NCBI RefSeq assembly: GCF_023923205.1
Contig: NZ_CP099490.1
Coordinates: 2,294,001 to 2,358,000, forward strand
Direction: 5' to 3'
Length of the DNA stretch: 64,000 nt
DNA from: Ornithinimicrobium cryptoxanthini
Lineage (GTDB): Bacteria; Actinomycetota; Actinomycetes; Actinomycetales; Dermatophilaceae
A program made the translations under genes and the position numbers. The notes under the pieces are model-generated. The model had not been told where the DNA came from and did not search any database. It saw only the letters and a list, made by a program, of their open reading frames with translations. How positions within the stretch are numbered: the stretch's first letter is position 1; each line of letters begins with the position of its first letter. Positions 52,454 through 61,593 of the stretch are shown here, one piece after another.

Positions 52454-53980
52454 TCAGCCGTCTTTGTCGGCCAGGTCGTCGCGGTCGGTCCAGATGCCGG
52501 CCCGACGGTCCTGGTCGAGCTCGGCCCGCGCCTGCGCGGCGGCATCCATCTTGCCGTGGAAGGCATCACGCTTCTCGTGGCGGGTGGGCCGGTGCCGGTC
52601 CTCGAGCCTGATGTCGGTGCCGCGCTGCCCCAGCAGCTCAGCGCCTGCTGAGATCGTCGGCTGCCAGTCAAAGACGACCGCGTCGTCCTCGGGGCCGATC
52701 AGGACGGTTGACCCTGCGACCGCCCCCGCGGCGAAGAGCTCCTCCTCCACACCGAGGCGGTTGAGCCGCTCCGCCAGATAGCCGACGGCCTCGTCGTTGC
52801 CGAAGTCGGTCTGGCGCACCCACCGGGTGGGCCGGTCCCCGATCACTCGGAAGACCTCGCCGTCGGCGGTGTTCTCCCGGCGCACGTGGAACTCGGAGTC
52901 GTCGATGGCCCTGGGTCGGACCACGACCCTGGCCGGCTCGATGACGGTGTGCTCGGCGCGCGCCTTGGACACTGCCGCCGCGAGCGCGAAGGTCAGCTCC
53001 TTCAGACCCGTGTGGGCCACCGCCGAGATGATGTGCACCTCCAGGCCACGGGCCTCCAGCTCAGGCTTGACCATCTCGGCCAGGTCACGGGCCTCCGGCA
53101 CGTCGGCCTTGTTGAGCACCACTATGCGCACCCGGTCTGCCAGCGGCATGCCACCAAGTGAGGAGTCCGGGACATACTCGGCCAGCTCGTGCTCGATGAC
53201 ATCCAGATCCGTCAGCGGGTCGCGACCAGGCTCCAGGGTCGCGCAGTCGATGACGTGGACCAGCACGTGGCACCGTTCGACGTGCCGCAGGAACCGCAGG
53301 CCCAGACCCTTGCCCTCGGAGGCACCGGGGATCAAGCCCGGGACGTCGGCCACGGTGAAACGCTGACCACCGGCCGTGACGACACCCAGGTTGGGCACCA
53401 GGGTCGTGAACGGATAGTCGGCGATCTTGGGTCGGGCCGCCGAGAGCACCGAGACCAGGCTGGACTTGCCCGCGGACGGGAACCCGATCAGGGCGACGTC
53501 GGCCAGTGTCTTGAGCTCGAGGACGACCTCGCGCGACTCACCCGGCTCGCCCTTGAGGGCAAAACCCGGCGCCTTGCGCCGCTTGCTGGCCAGCGCCTTG
53601 TTGCCCAGGCCGCCTCGGCCACCTCGCGCTGCGACATACTCCGTCCCGGCGCCGACCAGGTCGGCGAGCACGTCACCGTCGCGGTTGGTGACCACCGTGC
53701 CCTCCGGCACCGCCAGGACCAGGTCCGAGCCCTGGGCGCCGTTGCGCTCGCCGCCCTCCCCCTGCCTGCCGCTGGGAGCCGTGCGGTGCGGTCCGTGGTG
53801 GTAGTCGAGCAGCGTGGTGATCTGCGGGTCGACCCGCAGGATGACGTCGCCGCCGCGCCCGCCGTTGCCCCCGTCGGGGCCGCCGAGCGGCTTGAACTTC
53901 TCGCGGTGGATCGATGCCACACCGTGCCCGCCGTTGCCTGCGGACAGGTGCAGGATGACGCGGTCAACAAAGGTGGCCAT
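52454..53980 (-). CDS. obgE: GTPase Obg (CgtA)
   Basis: 508 residues. The glycine-rich Obg fold ([20 protein letters not shown]), the G domain ([33 protein letters not shown]) and a C-terminal OCT domain of about 80 residues followed by a charged tail are present. Obg acts in 50S assembly and growth control. It follows rpmA-rplU in the standard L21-L27-Obg order, with 94 bp before proB. Confidence 0.95.
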   Translation of the reverse strand: MATFVDRVILHLSAGNGGHGVASIHREKFKPLGGPDGGNGGRGGDVILRVDPQITTLLDYHHGPHRTAPSGRQGEGGERNGAQGSDLVLAVPEGTVVTNRDGDVLADLVGAGTEYVAARGGRGGLGNKALASKRRKAPGFALKGEPGESREVVLELKTLADVALIGFPSAGKSSLVSVLSAARPKIADYPFTTLVPNLGVVTAGGQRFTVADVPGLIPGASEGKGLGLRFLRHVERCHVLVHVIDCATLEPGRDPLTDLDVIEHELAEYVPDSSLGGMPLADRVRIVVLNKADVPEARDLAEMVKPELEARGLEVHIISAVAHTGLKELTFALAAAVSKARAEHTVIEPARVVVRPRAIDDSEFHVRRENTADGEVFRVIGDRPTRWVRQTDFGNDEAVGYLAERLNRLGVEEELFAAGAVAGSTVLIGPEDDAVVFDWQPTISAGAELLGQRGTDIRLEDRHRPTRHEKRDAFHGKMDAAAQARAELDQDRRAGIWTDRDDLADKDG

Positions 53981-54084
53981 GGCCTGATCCTCTCAGGGGC
54001 GGAGCCCCGGGTGCTGGAAAGACAGAACGCCGGTGGTTGCCCTCAGGCAACGCACCGGCGTCCGGAGTATGTCGTGTGCTCGCC

Positions 54085-54372
54085 TCAGGCGGGCTGGCCC
54101 ACGGTCTGGGTCTCGCTGGCCTGGGCGGCCACGATGTTGATGACCTTGCGGCCACCCTTCGCGCCGTACTCCACCACGCCCGCGTTGAGCGCGAACAGGG
54201 TGTCGTCCTTGCCGCGGCCCACGCCCACACCTGGGTGGAAGTGGGTGCCGCGCTGCCGGACGAGGATCTCGCCGGCGCTGACGACCTGACCGCCGAAGCG
54301 CTTGACGCCTAGCCGTTGTGCGTTCGAGTCGCGACCGTTCTTGGTCGAGGACGCACCCTTCTTGGTTGCCAT
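54085..54372 (-). CDS. rpmA: 50S ribosomal protein L27
   Basis: 95 residues beginning [20 protein letters not shown] and containing [19 protein letters not shown], diagnostic of L27. Its N-terminus reaches towards the peptidyl transferase centre. No Firmicutes-type cleavable N-terminal extension is present, as expected for actinobacteria. AGGAGG precedes the ATG. A 36-bp gap separates it from rplU. Confidence 0.97.
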   Translation of the reverse strand: MATKKGASSTKNGRDSNAQRLGVKRFGGQVVSAGEILVRQRGTHFHPGVGVGRGKDDTLFALNAGVVEYGAKGGRKVINIVAAQASETQTVGQPA

Positions 54373-54408
54373 CTGTCAATCCTCCTGAAGGAAAGTCGTG
54401 CCCGACGC

Positions 54409-54723
54409 TCAGGCGTCGATCGCGGTGATCTTGACCTGGGTCAGCGGCTGGCGGTGGCCCTGGCGCTTCTTGTAGCCAGTCTTGTTCTTGTATTTCTGGA
54501 TGACGATCTTGGGACCCTTGGCGGCCTTGACCACCTCGGCGGAGACCTTGACCTTGGCCAGGGCGTCACCATCGGTCGTGACGGTGGTGCCGTCAACGAC
54601 CATCAGCGGAGTGAGCTCGACGGCGTCGCCGGCCTGCCCGCTCACCTTGTCGATGATGAGGACGTCGCCGACGGAAACCTTCTCCTGACGGCCGCCAGCG
54701 CGGACGATCGCGTACACGTTCAA
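54409..54723 (-). CDS. rplU: 50S ribosomal protein L21
   Basis: 104 residues beginning [20 protein letters not shown] and ending [16 protein letters not shown], with the [15 protein letters not shown] segment that contacts 23S rRNA. First gene of the L21-L27-Obg operon. Between its start and rne there is about 150 bp of GC-rich leader, where autoregulation is possible but no motif was recognised. Confidence 0.97.
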   Translation of the reverse strand: MNVYAIVRAGGRQEKVSVGDVLIIDKVSGQAGDAVELTPLMVVDGTTVTTDGDALAKVKVSAEVVKAAKGPKIVIQKYKNKTGYKKRQGHRQPLTQVKITAIDA

Positions 54724-54873
54724 CTCACTTCCTGCAGTTCATGGTGGGGGTCGGATGCTGATCCGGGCCCGGGAGCGGAGTGACACACCCCGATTACACG
54801 CCGACGCGGCGCACCGAGGGTCAAGCCTACCCCGTCCGCGGGCCCGGAGACAAACCCGGGGGCGCTGCCTCAG

Positions 54874-57800
54874 TCACTGACCGGCGGGCTCGGCAGCGGG
54901 CTCGGGGCCGTCCTCTGCGGCAGACTCCGCCGTCGCCGGGTCGACGGTGTCGGTCGGCACGCCTCCGGGAGGTCCGGCCGGTGACACGACCCGGCCACGG
55001 CGGCGCCGGGGGCGGGGCGTCGGCTGTGTCTCCGACTCGGCAGGCTCAACGGGCTCGGGCTGGGACGCGGGCACTTCTGAGGCGGACCGGGTCACCGGCT
55101 CGGAAGGCGCCTCGCCAGTTGACTCGGCGGGCTGGGCCCTGGCCGGGGCGCCGGCCCCAGCGCTTCCGCGGCGGGGTCCCCGCTTGGGACGCCTTGTCGT
55201 CGTAGCCTCGGCTGCGGTGTCCGCGGCGCCGGCATCAGCCGCCGGAGCACTGCCCGCAGCACCGGTCATCTCAGCCGCTGGCGCGTCTGCCGTTGTCGCG
55301 TCTGCCGTTGTCGCGTCTGCCACGGCAGCCTCACCCGCCGGTGCCTCAGCGGCGTCCGAGCTGCCGGAGCCACCGCTGGCTGCCGGTGTGGCCTGGCTGG
55401 AGCTGGCAATCGCGGCGGCGTGCGCGGCCGCGGCGATCTGGGCCGGGGTGGGGCCACCCGGTGCCGGCGTGGGGCGCGCGGGACGCTCCGGCTCGCTGCT
55501 GGGGGTGCCGGAGCGGCCGCGACCGCGTCGGCCACCACCGCTGGAGCTGCCACCGCCGTTGCCGTTGTGGTCGGACTTCTCGATCGGCTCGGAGTGCACG
55601 ACGATGCCCCGGCCGTTGCAGTGGACGCACTGCTCGGAGAAGACCTCGATCAGCCCCGCGCCGACCCGCTTGCGCGTCATCTGCACCAGTCCCAGCGAGG
55701 TGACCTCGGCCACCTGGTGCTTGGTGCGGTCGCGGCCCAGGCACTCCAGGAGGCGGCGCACGACCAGGTCGCGGTTGCTCTCCAGCACCATGTCGATGAA
55801 GTCGATGACGATGATGCCGCCGATGTCGCGCAGCCGGAGCTGACGGACGATCTCCTCGGCCGCCTCGATGTTGTTCTTGGTGACCGTCTCCTCCAGGTTG
55901 CCGCCGGACCCGACGAACTTGCCCGTGTTGACGTCGACCACGGTCATCGCCTCGGTGCGGTCGATCACCAGCGACCCACCGGAGGGCAGCCACACCTTGC
56001 GGTCCATCGCCTTGGTCAGCGCCTCGGTCACCCGGTAGTGCGTGAACACGTCCTGGGTGCCGGTCCACTTCTCGAGCCGGTCGGCCAGGTCGGGAGCGAC
56101 GTCGGCGATGTAGTCGCTGACCTCGGTCCAGGCCTGCTCACCGGCGACGACGACCTTGGCGAAGTCCTCGTTGAACACGTCCCGGATCACCCGGACGGTC
56201 ATGTCCGGCTCGCCGTGCACGAGAGCCGGGGCGTTGACACTCTTCTGCTTCTTCTCGATCCGCTGCCAGATGCCGGTCAGCCGCTCGACGTCGGCGCGCA
56301 GCTCCTCCTCGCTGGCCCCCTCGGCCGCGGTGCGCACGATGACGCCCGACCCCTCGGGGACGACCTCACGAAGGATCTTCTTGAGCCGGGCCCGCTCGGT
56401 GTCGGGCAGCTTGCGGGAGATGCCGGTCATCGAGTTGCCCGGCACCAGCACGAGATAGCGGCCCGGCAGGGAGACCTGCGAGGTCAGCCGCGCACCCTTG
56501 TGGCCGATCGGGTCCTTGGTCACCTGGACCAGGACCGAGTCGCCGGACTTGAGGGCGTTCTCGATGCGCTTGGGCGCGTTGCTGTCCAGACCGGCGGCGT
56601 CCCAGTTGACCTCGCCGGCATAGAGGACGGCGTTGCGGCCCTTGCCGATGTCGACGAACGCGGCCTCCATGCTGGGCAGCACGTTCTGGACGCGGCCCAG
56701 ATAGACGTTGCCGGCCATCGTGCTCTGCGTCTCGCGCGAGACGTAGTGCTCGACCAGGACCCCGTCCTCGAGGACCCCGATCTGGGTGCGGTCGGCCAGC
56801 CCGCGCACCACCATGGTGCGCTCGACGCTCTCGCGGCGGGCCAGGAACTCGGCCTCGGTGATGATCGTGCGGCGGCGGCCCGCCTCGCGACCCTCACGGC
56901 GGCGCTGACGCTTGGCCTCCAGACGGGTGGAGCCACGCACGCCGGTGACCTCCTCACGGGCACGGCGCGACTCACGCGCCTCGCCGTCCTCACCGCGCCG
57001 GTTGCTGCGCCGACGGCGTCGCACCGTGCCGGTCGAGGACTCGTCGTCGGAACCGTTGTCGGAGGACTCGTCGGCCTGCCCAGAGTCGGTGGGGTCGGAA
57101 CCGTCCTGGGAGTCGGCATCGTCCTCGCCCGTCCCACGCCCGCGCCGGCCCTTGCCGCCCCGGCGGCGACGGCGACGGCCGCTCAGGTCGTCAGAGTCGT
57201 CCGAGGAGTTGGAACCATCCTGCGAGTCGTCGCTGTCTCCGCTGTCGCCCTGGCCCTGCTGCCGGGCATCAGGCTGCTCGCTGGTCTCGCCCTCGCCTCC
57301 TGCGGTGCTCGGGCGGCGGCCGCGGCGGCCCCGCGAGCGCGGCGTGGTCCCGGCGCCGGAGCCCGCGTCAGATCCCCCATCAGAGGTGGAGTCCGGCGAG
57401 GTGTCGGAGGTGGTGTCCGAGTCGGAGGTGGTGTCCGAGTCGGAGCGCGAGTCGGAGTCCGCATCGCCGGTGGTCTCGGGCGCGGACGCGGCCGGTGCGC
57501 GGCGCCGCGGCTGCCGGGTCGGCACGGCGCTCAGGTCAGGAGCCTGGAAGAGCAGGCCGAACGGTGAGGCAGGAGTCGTGGTGGCTGCCTCTGCCTGGTC
57601 CACCTCGGTCTCGTCCAGCTCGGTCTCGACGGCCTCGGTCTCGACGACCTCGACGTCAACGACCTCCGTGGTCAGCTCAGCGTCTGCCGGTGCGTCCGGC
57701 TCGGTCGCGACAGCCGGCTCGTCCGACTCGGTCGCGGCAGCCGCGGACTTGGCGCTCTTGCGGGGAGCCGCCTTCTTGGCTGTGCTCTTCTTGGCGGCGG

Positions 57801-58050
57801 TCGTCTTGGCGGTGGTCGCCTTCGCAGCGGTCTTCCTGGTCGCGGCCCGGCGCGCGGTGGCCTTCTTGGGCGCCGCCTCAGAGGCCTCGCTGTCCCCGTC
57901 GCTGGGAGTTCCCCCGCTGGTGACCTTCTGCGCGGTCGGCGCACCCTCCGCGTCGTGGGAGAAGAGCGACCCATAGGCCGTCGCACCCCCCGTGGCCTTC
58001 TTCGGTGCTGTCTCAGCGGGTGTGTCGGGGCTCTGGTCCATGGTGGCCAT
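54874..58050 (-). CDS. rne: Ribonuclease E/G, very long actinobacterial form
   Basis: 1058 residues from the ATG at 58050 with AGAGGA upstream. Residues 1-430 are disordered: an N-terminal Ala/Lys-rich part with AAKK-type repeats, then long Glu/Asp/Ser/Gly- and Arg-rich stretches. The catalytic core spans about 440-820: an S1 domain from residue 445 (AGNVYLGRVQNVLPSMEAAF), the DNase I-like catalytic aspartates in VVDVNTGKF and VIDFIDMVLE, and the zinc-link CVHCNGRGI near 808. The last 240 residues are again disordered, Ala/Pro/Arg-rich. It initiates mRNA decay and processes rRNA and tRNA. It is just upstream of rplU in the same direction. Confidence 0.94.
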   Translation of the reverse strand: MATMDQSPDTPAETAPKKATGGATAYGSLFSHDAEGAPTAQKVTSGGTPSDGDSEASEAAPKKATARRAATRKTAAKATTAKTTAAKKSTAKKAAPRKSAKSAAAATESDEPAVATEPDAPADAELTTEVVDVEVVETEAVETELDETEVDQAEAATTTPASPFGLLFQAPDLSAVPTRQPRRRAPAASAPETTGDADSDSRSDSDTTSDSDTTSDTSPDSTSDGGSDAGSGAGTTPRSRGRRGRRPSTAGGEGETSEQPDARQQGQGDSGDSDDSQDGSNSSDDSDDLSGRRRRRRGGKGRRGRGTGEDDADSQDGSDPTDSGQADESSDNGSDDESSTGTVRRRRRSNRRGEDGEARESRRAREEVTGVRGSTRLEAKRQRRREGREAGRRRTIITEAEFLARRESVERTMVVRGLADRTQIGVLEDGVLVEHYVSRETQSTMAGNVYLGRVQNVLPSMEAAFVDIGKGRNAVLYAGEVNWDAAGLDSNAPKRIENALKSGDSVLVQVTKDPIGHKGARLTSQVSLPGRYLVLVPGNSMTGISRKLPDTERARLKKILREVVPEGSGVIVRTAAEGASEEELRADVERLTGIWQRIEKKQKSVNAPALVHGEPDMTVRVIRDVFNEDFAKVVVAGEQAWTEVSDYIADVAPDLADRLEKWTGTQDVFTHYRVTEALTKAMDRKVWLPSGGSLVIDRTEAMTVVDVNTGKFVGSGGNLEETVTKNNIEAAEEIVRQLRLRDIGGIIVIDFIDMVLESNRDLVVRRLLECLGRDRTKHQVAEVTSLGLVQMTRKRVGAGLIEVFSEQCVHCNGRGIVVHSEPIEKSDHNGNGGGSSSGGGRRGRGRSGTPSSEPERPARPTPAPGGPTPAQIAAAAHAAAIASSSQATPAASGGSGSSDAAEAPAGEAAVADATTADATTADAPAAEMTGAAGSAPAADAGAADTAAEATTTRRPKRGPRRGSAGAGAPARAQPAESTGEAPSEPVTRSASEVPASQPEPVEPAESETQPTPRPRRRRGRVVSPAGPPGGVPTDTVDPATAESAAEDGPEPAAEPAGQ

Positions 58051-58353
58051 GGTTTCCTCTCGTGGCCCGACAGGAGCCCACACCGGACCCATAGGTCCAC
58101 TCCCGCAGGGCGCGGGTTGCGTCGTCGGACCGGCGGGGCGCCGGCCGGACGGAAGTCGTCCGGATACGCCGGGCGGCTCGCGCAGTTCGCGCGTCACCGG
58201 TGGCGGCGCCGACCAGATCCTTGAGTGACGTGGAGTCACTCGCTCGCGTGCCTGCTCTCTGGCCGCACTGCGGGAGATCGTGTCGGGTCGTGCGGCTGGT
58301 GTGGCCGGTCGCACAACCACGGTCACTATCTCACACGGGGGCCGGACTTCTGG
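58051..58353. other. Gap between rne and the TIGR03936 gene
   Basis: About 300 bp with no gene that I can support. It is the upstream region of rne and contains a 7-bp hairpin GAGTGAC/GTCACTC (58223-58229 and 58235-58241) with a 5-nt loop. RNase E autoregulation often acts on the 5' leader in other bacteria; whether it does here is unknown. Confidence 0.5.
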
Positions 58354-59085
58354 TCATCTCAGGGGATCGAGGAGGGTGCCGTCCTCACCCAGGCGCCCCT
58401 GGGCCAGCCGCGTGCTCGCCGGTCGGGGCAGGTCGACCTCGCTCACCCCGCGCAGGGCCGTCCAGATCTCGGCGGGCCGCACCGTCGGTGTCGTATGCCG
58501 GATGGTCACCAGCAGCACAGCCGCCGGACCGTGCGTGTCACCTCCGGCCACCACCTCAGCGAGCAGCACGGGTGGCCGCACGTCGATGGCGCGCGGACCC
58601 TGCTTCATCATCCGTGTCACCTCCACCGACTCCTGGACTAGGAAGGCGTCCACCGCCTGCTGCACGTGCTCCACCGAAAGACCGGGGAAGCTCAGCTGCC
58701 ACCGGCTCGCCACGAGCAGGTCCGCGAGGGCGCCGGGTGCGGCCTCGACCGCGTCGACGATGTCCAGCCCGTCCGGCAGCGCGGCGTCCAGCGACTGGAC
58801 CAGTTGGTCAGCGTCGATGACCCGCGTGACCGACAGCTCGGCATACTCCGCCTCGGAGGCGACCCCCGTCGGGGCGGCATTGGCATAACTGACCTTGGGG
58901 TGCGGGTGGAAGCCGGCCGAGTAGGCCATCGGCACCTGCGCCAGTCGCAGCGCCCGCTCGAGGGCACGCTGGAAGTCACGGCTGGAGGTGAACCGCATCC
59001 GCCCCCGCTTGGCATAGCGCACCCGCAGCTTCTGCACCGCCGGGTCCGGCGCGGGGCCCACCGGGACACGTCGGGCAGCAGCCAT
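58354..59085 (-). CDS. TIGR03936-type radical SAM-linked protein
   Basis: 243 residues from the ATG at 59085. The family pattern QKLRVRYAKRGRMRFTSSRD followed by FHPHPKVSYANAAPTG matches the protein that in other bacteria is fused to, or encoded next to, the TIGR03960 B12-binding radical SAM protein. It has no radical SAM cysteines of its own. Function unknown, possibly a nucleic acid- or tRNA-modifying complex. TAGTCT (minus strand, 59098 to 59093) ends 8 nt before the ATG. Here it is separated from TIGR03960 by serC and serA. Confidence 0.88.
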   Translation of the reverse strand: MAAARRVPVGPAPDPAVQKLRVRYAKRGRMRFTSSRDFQRALERALRLAQVPMAYSAGFHPHPKVSYANAAPTGVASEAEYAELSVTRVIDADQLVQSLDAALPDGLDIVDAVEAAPGALADLLVASRWQLSFPGLSVEHVQQAVDAFLVQESVEVTRMMKQGPRAIDVRPPVLLAEVVAGGDTHGPAAVLLVTIRHTTPTVRPAEIWTALRGVSEVDLPRPASTRLAQGRLGEDGTLLDPLR

Positions 59086-59092
59086 GGCAGGC

Positions 59093-59098
59093 AGACTA
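59093..59098 (-). promoter_or_regulatory. -10 hexamer of the TIGR03936 gene
   Basis: TAGTCT on the minus strand ends 8 nt from the ATG, no ribosome binding site. Confidence 0.45.
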
Positions 59099-59273
59099 AC
59101 CGGCCCGGCCGACACACCGGGACGCCCAGTGTGGCCAAACCCATACCCCCGAATCTTTGGGCAGGCTGGTGCGCGTCGTAAGGTCGGCAGATCATGGTTG
59201 CCTGAACTGGCCGCACTCAACGAGGCGCTGCGACCGCTTTCGCGACTGACACCCGTTCCCCGGAGGTCCATCC

Positions 59274-60353
59274 GTGCGTGTCCACAACTTTGCCGCAGGT
59301 CCCGCCGCGCTCCCCCTCGAGGTGCTCGAGCGCGCCCAGTCCGAGCTGACCGACTTCAACGGACTCGGCATGTCCGTGATGGAGATCAGTCACCGCAGCA
59401 AGGACTTCGTGGCGGTGGCGGCGGAGTCCGAAGCCCTGCTGCGCGAGCTGCTGGGCGTGCCCGACAACTACGCGGTGCTCTTCCTGCAGGGAGGGGCGAC
59501 CGGCCAGTTCGCCGCGATCCCGCTGAACCTCACCGCCCCCGGTGACCAGGTGGACTACATCAACACCGGCGCCTGGTCGACCAAGGCGATCGCCGAGGCC
59601 CGCAAGTTTGCCGAGGTCAACGTCATCGCCGACGAGCAGGCCTCCAACTACTCCACCACACCGGCTGCGGACACGCTGCGCGTCACCGACGGCGCGGCCT
59701 ACCTGCACTACACGGCCAACGAGACGATCGGTGGGGTCGAGTTCGGCTACCTCCCCGAGGCCGGCGACGTGCCCCTCGTGGCCGACCTCTCCTCCACGAT
59801 CATGTCCCGCCCGCTGGACGTTTCGAAGTTCGGCCTCTTCTATGCCGGCGCCCAGAAGAACCTCGGCCCGTCCGGGATCACCGTGGTGATCGTGCGCGAC
59901 GACCTGCTCGGCCGCGCCCGCCCGCAGACGCCGTCGGTGCTCGACTACGCCGTCATGGCGGGGGCCGACTCGATGCTCAACACACCCCCGACCTTCGGCT
60001 GGTATCTCCTGGGCCTGAACCTGCAGTGGGTCCGCGACACCGGTGGCGTGACCGCCATGGCCGAGCGCAACCAGCGCAAGGCCGAGACGCTCTATGCCGC
60101 GATCGACGGCCTCGACTTCTACTCCAACCCGGTCGAGACCCGCTCGCGCAGCTGGATGAACGTGCCGTTCCTGCTGGCCGACAGCTCGCTGGACCAGGAG
60201 TTCCTCACCCAGGCGTATGCCGCGGGGTTGACCAACCTCGAGGGTCACCGCTCCGTGGGCGGCCTGCGAGCGAGCATCTACAACGCCACCTCCCAGGAGT
60301 CCGTCGACGCGCTCGTCGCCTTCCTCAAGGAGTTCGAGCGCACCCACGCCTGA
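59274..60353 (+). CDS. serC: Phosphoserine aminotransferase
   Basis: 359 residues from a GTG with GGAGG 9 nt upstream. It starts VHNFAAGPAALPLEVLERAQ and carries the pyridoxal phosphate lysine K195 in FYAGAQKNLGPSG. The length and motifs match the SerC type found in enterobacteria, not the shorter class V forms. It converts phosphohydroxypyruvate to phosphoserine. It is followed by serA, its pathway partner, in the same direction. Confidence 0.95.
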   Translation: MRVHNFAAGPAALPLEVLERAQSELTDFNGLGMSVMEISHRSKDFVAVAAESEALLRELLGVPDNYAVLFLQGGATGQFAAIPLNLTAPGDQVDYINTGAWSTKAIAEARKFAEVNVIADEQASNYSTTPAADTLRVTDGAAYLHYTANETIGGVEFGYLPEAGDVPLVADLSSTIMSRPLDVSKFGLFYAGAQKNLGPSGITVVIVRDDLLGRARPQTPSVLDYAVMAGADSMLNTPPTFGWYLLGLNLQWVRDTGGVTAMAERNQRKAETLYAAIDGLDFYSNPVETRSRSWMNVPFLLADSSLDQEFLTQAYAAGLTNLEGHRSVGGLRASIYNATSQESVDALVAFLKEFERTHA

Positions 60354-60407
60354 CCGGCCGACCCGACACCGCCCCTTGCTGACCCGCGACAGACCGAGGA
60401 CCCACCC

Positions 60408-61589
60408 GTGACCTTCGCCATCCAGACGCTCAACGCCATCTCGCCGCTCGGCCTGGAGCGCCTCGACCGCTCCCGGTTCGACGTCGGCACCGACATCCCC
60501 GAGCCGCGCGCGCTGCTCCTGCGCTCGGCTGACCTGCACTCCTACGAGGTCCCGCCGAGCCTGTATGCCGTGGCCCGCGCCGGGGCCGGCACCAACAACA
60601 TCCCGGTCGACGCGATGGCCGCACGGGGCATCCCGGTCTTCAACACCCCGGGCGCCAACGCCAACGCGGTCAAGGAGCTGGTCATCGCCGGCATGCTCCT
60701 CGCCGCGCGCAACCTCTATCACGCAGCCGACTACACCAAGAACCTCGTGGCGGAGCAGCACCTGTCCGGCAAGGAGCTGGACCAGCAGGTGGAGGCCGGC
60801 AAGAAGGCGTTCGCCGGCTTCGAGCTGCCCGGTCGCACGCTCGGGGTCATCGGCCTCGGCGCGATCGGCGTGCTGGTCGCCAACGCCGCCCAGTCCCTCG
60901 GCATGAAGGTGCTCGGCTATGACCCCGCGATCACGGTGGAACGCGCCTGGCAGCTCTCGCCCAGCGTCGAGCAGGTCACCAGCGTCGAGGAACTGCTCGC
61001 CAGCTCGGACTTCATCACGCTGCACGTGCCGCTCATCGAGGCCACCCAGGGGCTGGTCAGCGCGGAGCGGATCGCCACGATGCGCCCGGGCAGCGTCATC
61101 CTCAACTTTGCCCGCGGCGGCATCGTCGACGAGGCCGCGGTGATCGCCGCTCTGGACTCCGGGCACCTGCACGCCTATGTCAACGACTTCCCCACCGAGG
61201 CCGGCTCGATCCACCCCAAGGTCATCGCGCTCCCGCACCTGGGGGCCTCGACCAGCGAGGCCGAGGACAACTGCGCCGTGATGGCGGTCGACCAGCTGAC
61301 CGACTTCCTGCTGCACGGCAACATCCGCAACTCGGTGAACTTCCCCACCGTCGTCATGGGCCGCACGCCCGGCACGACGCGGCTGGCCATCTTCAACGAG
61401 AACAAGCCCAACATGATCGGTCAGATCACGGCCGTGCTCGCAGAGGCCGGCCTCAACGTCGCCGAGTTCACCAACCGGGCGCGCGGGGACTACGCCTACA
61501 CCCTCGTCGACGTCGAGGGCCAGGTCGAGGACGACCTCAAGGCCTCGATCCTGGCGATCGACGGGATCATCCGAGCCCGCAAGGTCTGA
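60408..61589 (+). CDS. serA: D-3-phosphoglycerate dehydrogenase (ACT-domain, about 390 residues)
   Basis: 393 residues. NAD-binding GVIGLGAIGVLVANAA, the catalytic NFARGGIVDEAAV arginine, Glu-His pair (in NDFPTEAG and LPHLGAST) and a C-terminal ACT domain (LAIFNENKPNMIGQITAVLA) are present. It lacks the extra substrate-binding domain of the about 530-residue SerA that actinobacteria such as Mycobacterium normally use. Together with SerC it makes phosphoserine. Being in a SerC-SerA pair in reverse orientation to its surroundings suggests a transferred or rearranged cassette. Confidence 0.94.
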   Translation: MTFAIQTLNAISPLGLERLDRSRFDVGTDIPEPRALLLRSADLHSYEVPPSLYAVARAGAGTNNIPVDAMAARGIPVFNTPGANANAVKELVIAGMLLAARNLYHAADYTKNLVAEQHLSGKELDQQVEAGKKAFAGFELPGRTLGVIGLGAIGVLVANAAQSLGMKVLGYDPAITVERAWQLSPSVEQVTSVEELLASSDFITLHVPLIEATQGLVSAERIATMRPGSVILNFARGGIVDEAAVIAALDSGHLHAYVNDFPTEAGSIHPKVIALPHLGASTSEAEDNCAVMAVDQLTDFLLHGNIRNSVNFPTVVMGRTPGTTRLAIFNENKPNMIGQITAVLAEAGLNVAEFTNRARGDYAYTLVDVEGQVEDDLKASILAIDGIIRARKV

Positions 61590-61593
61590 GCCC

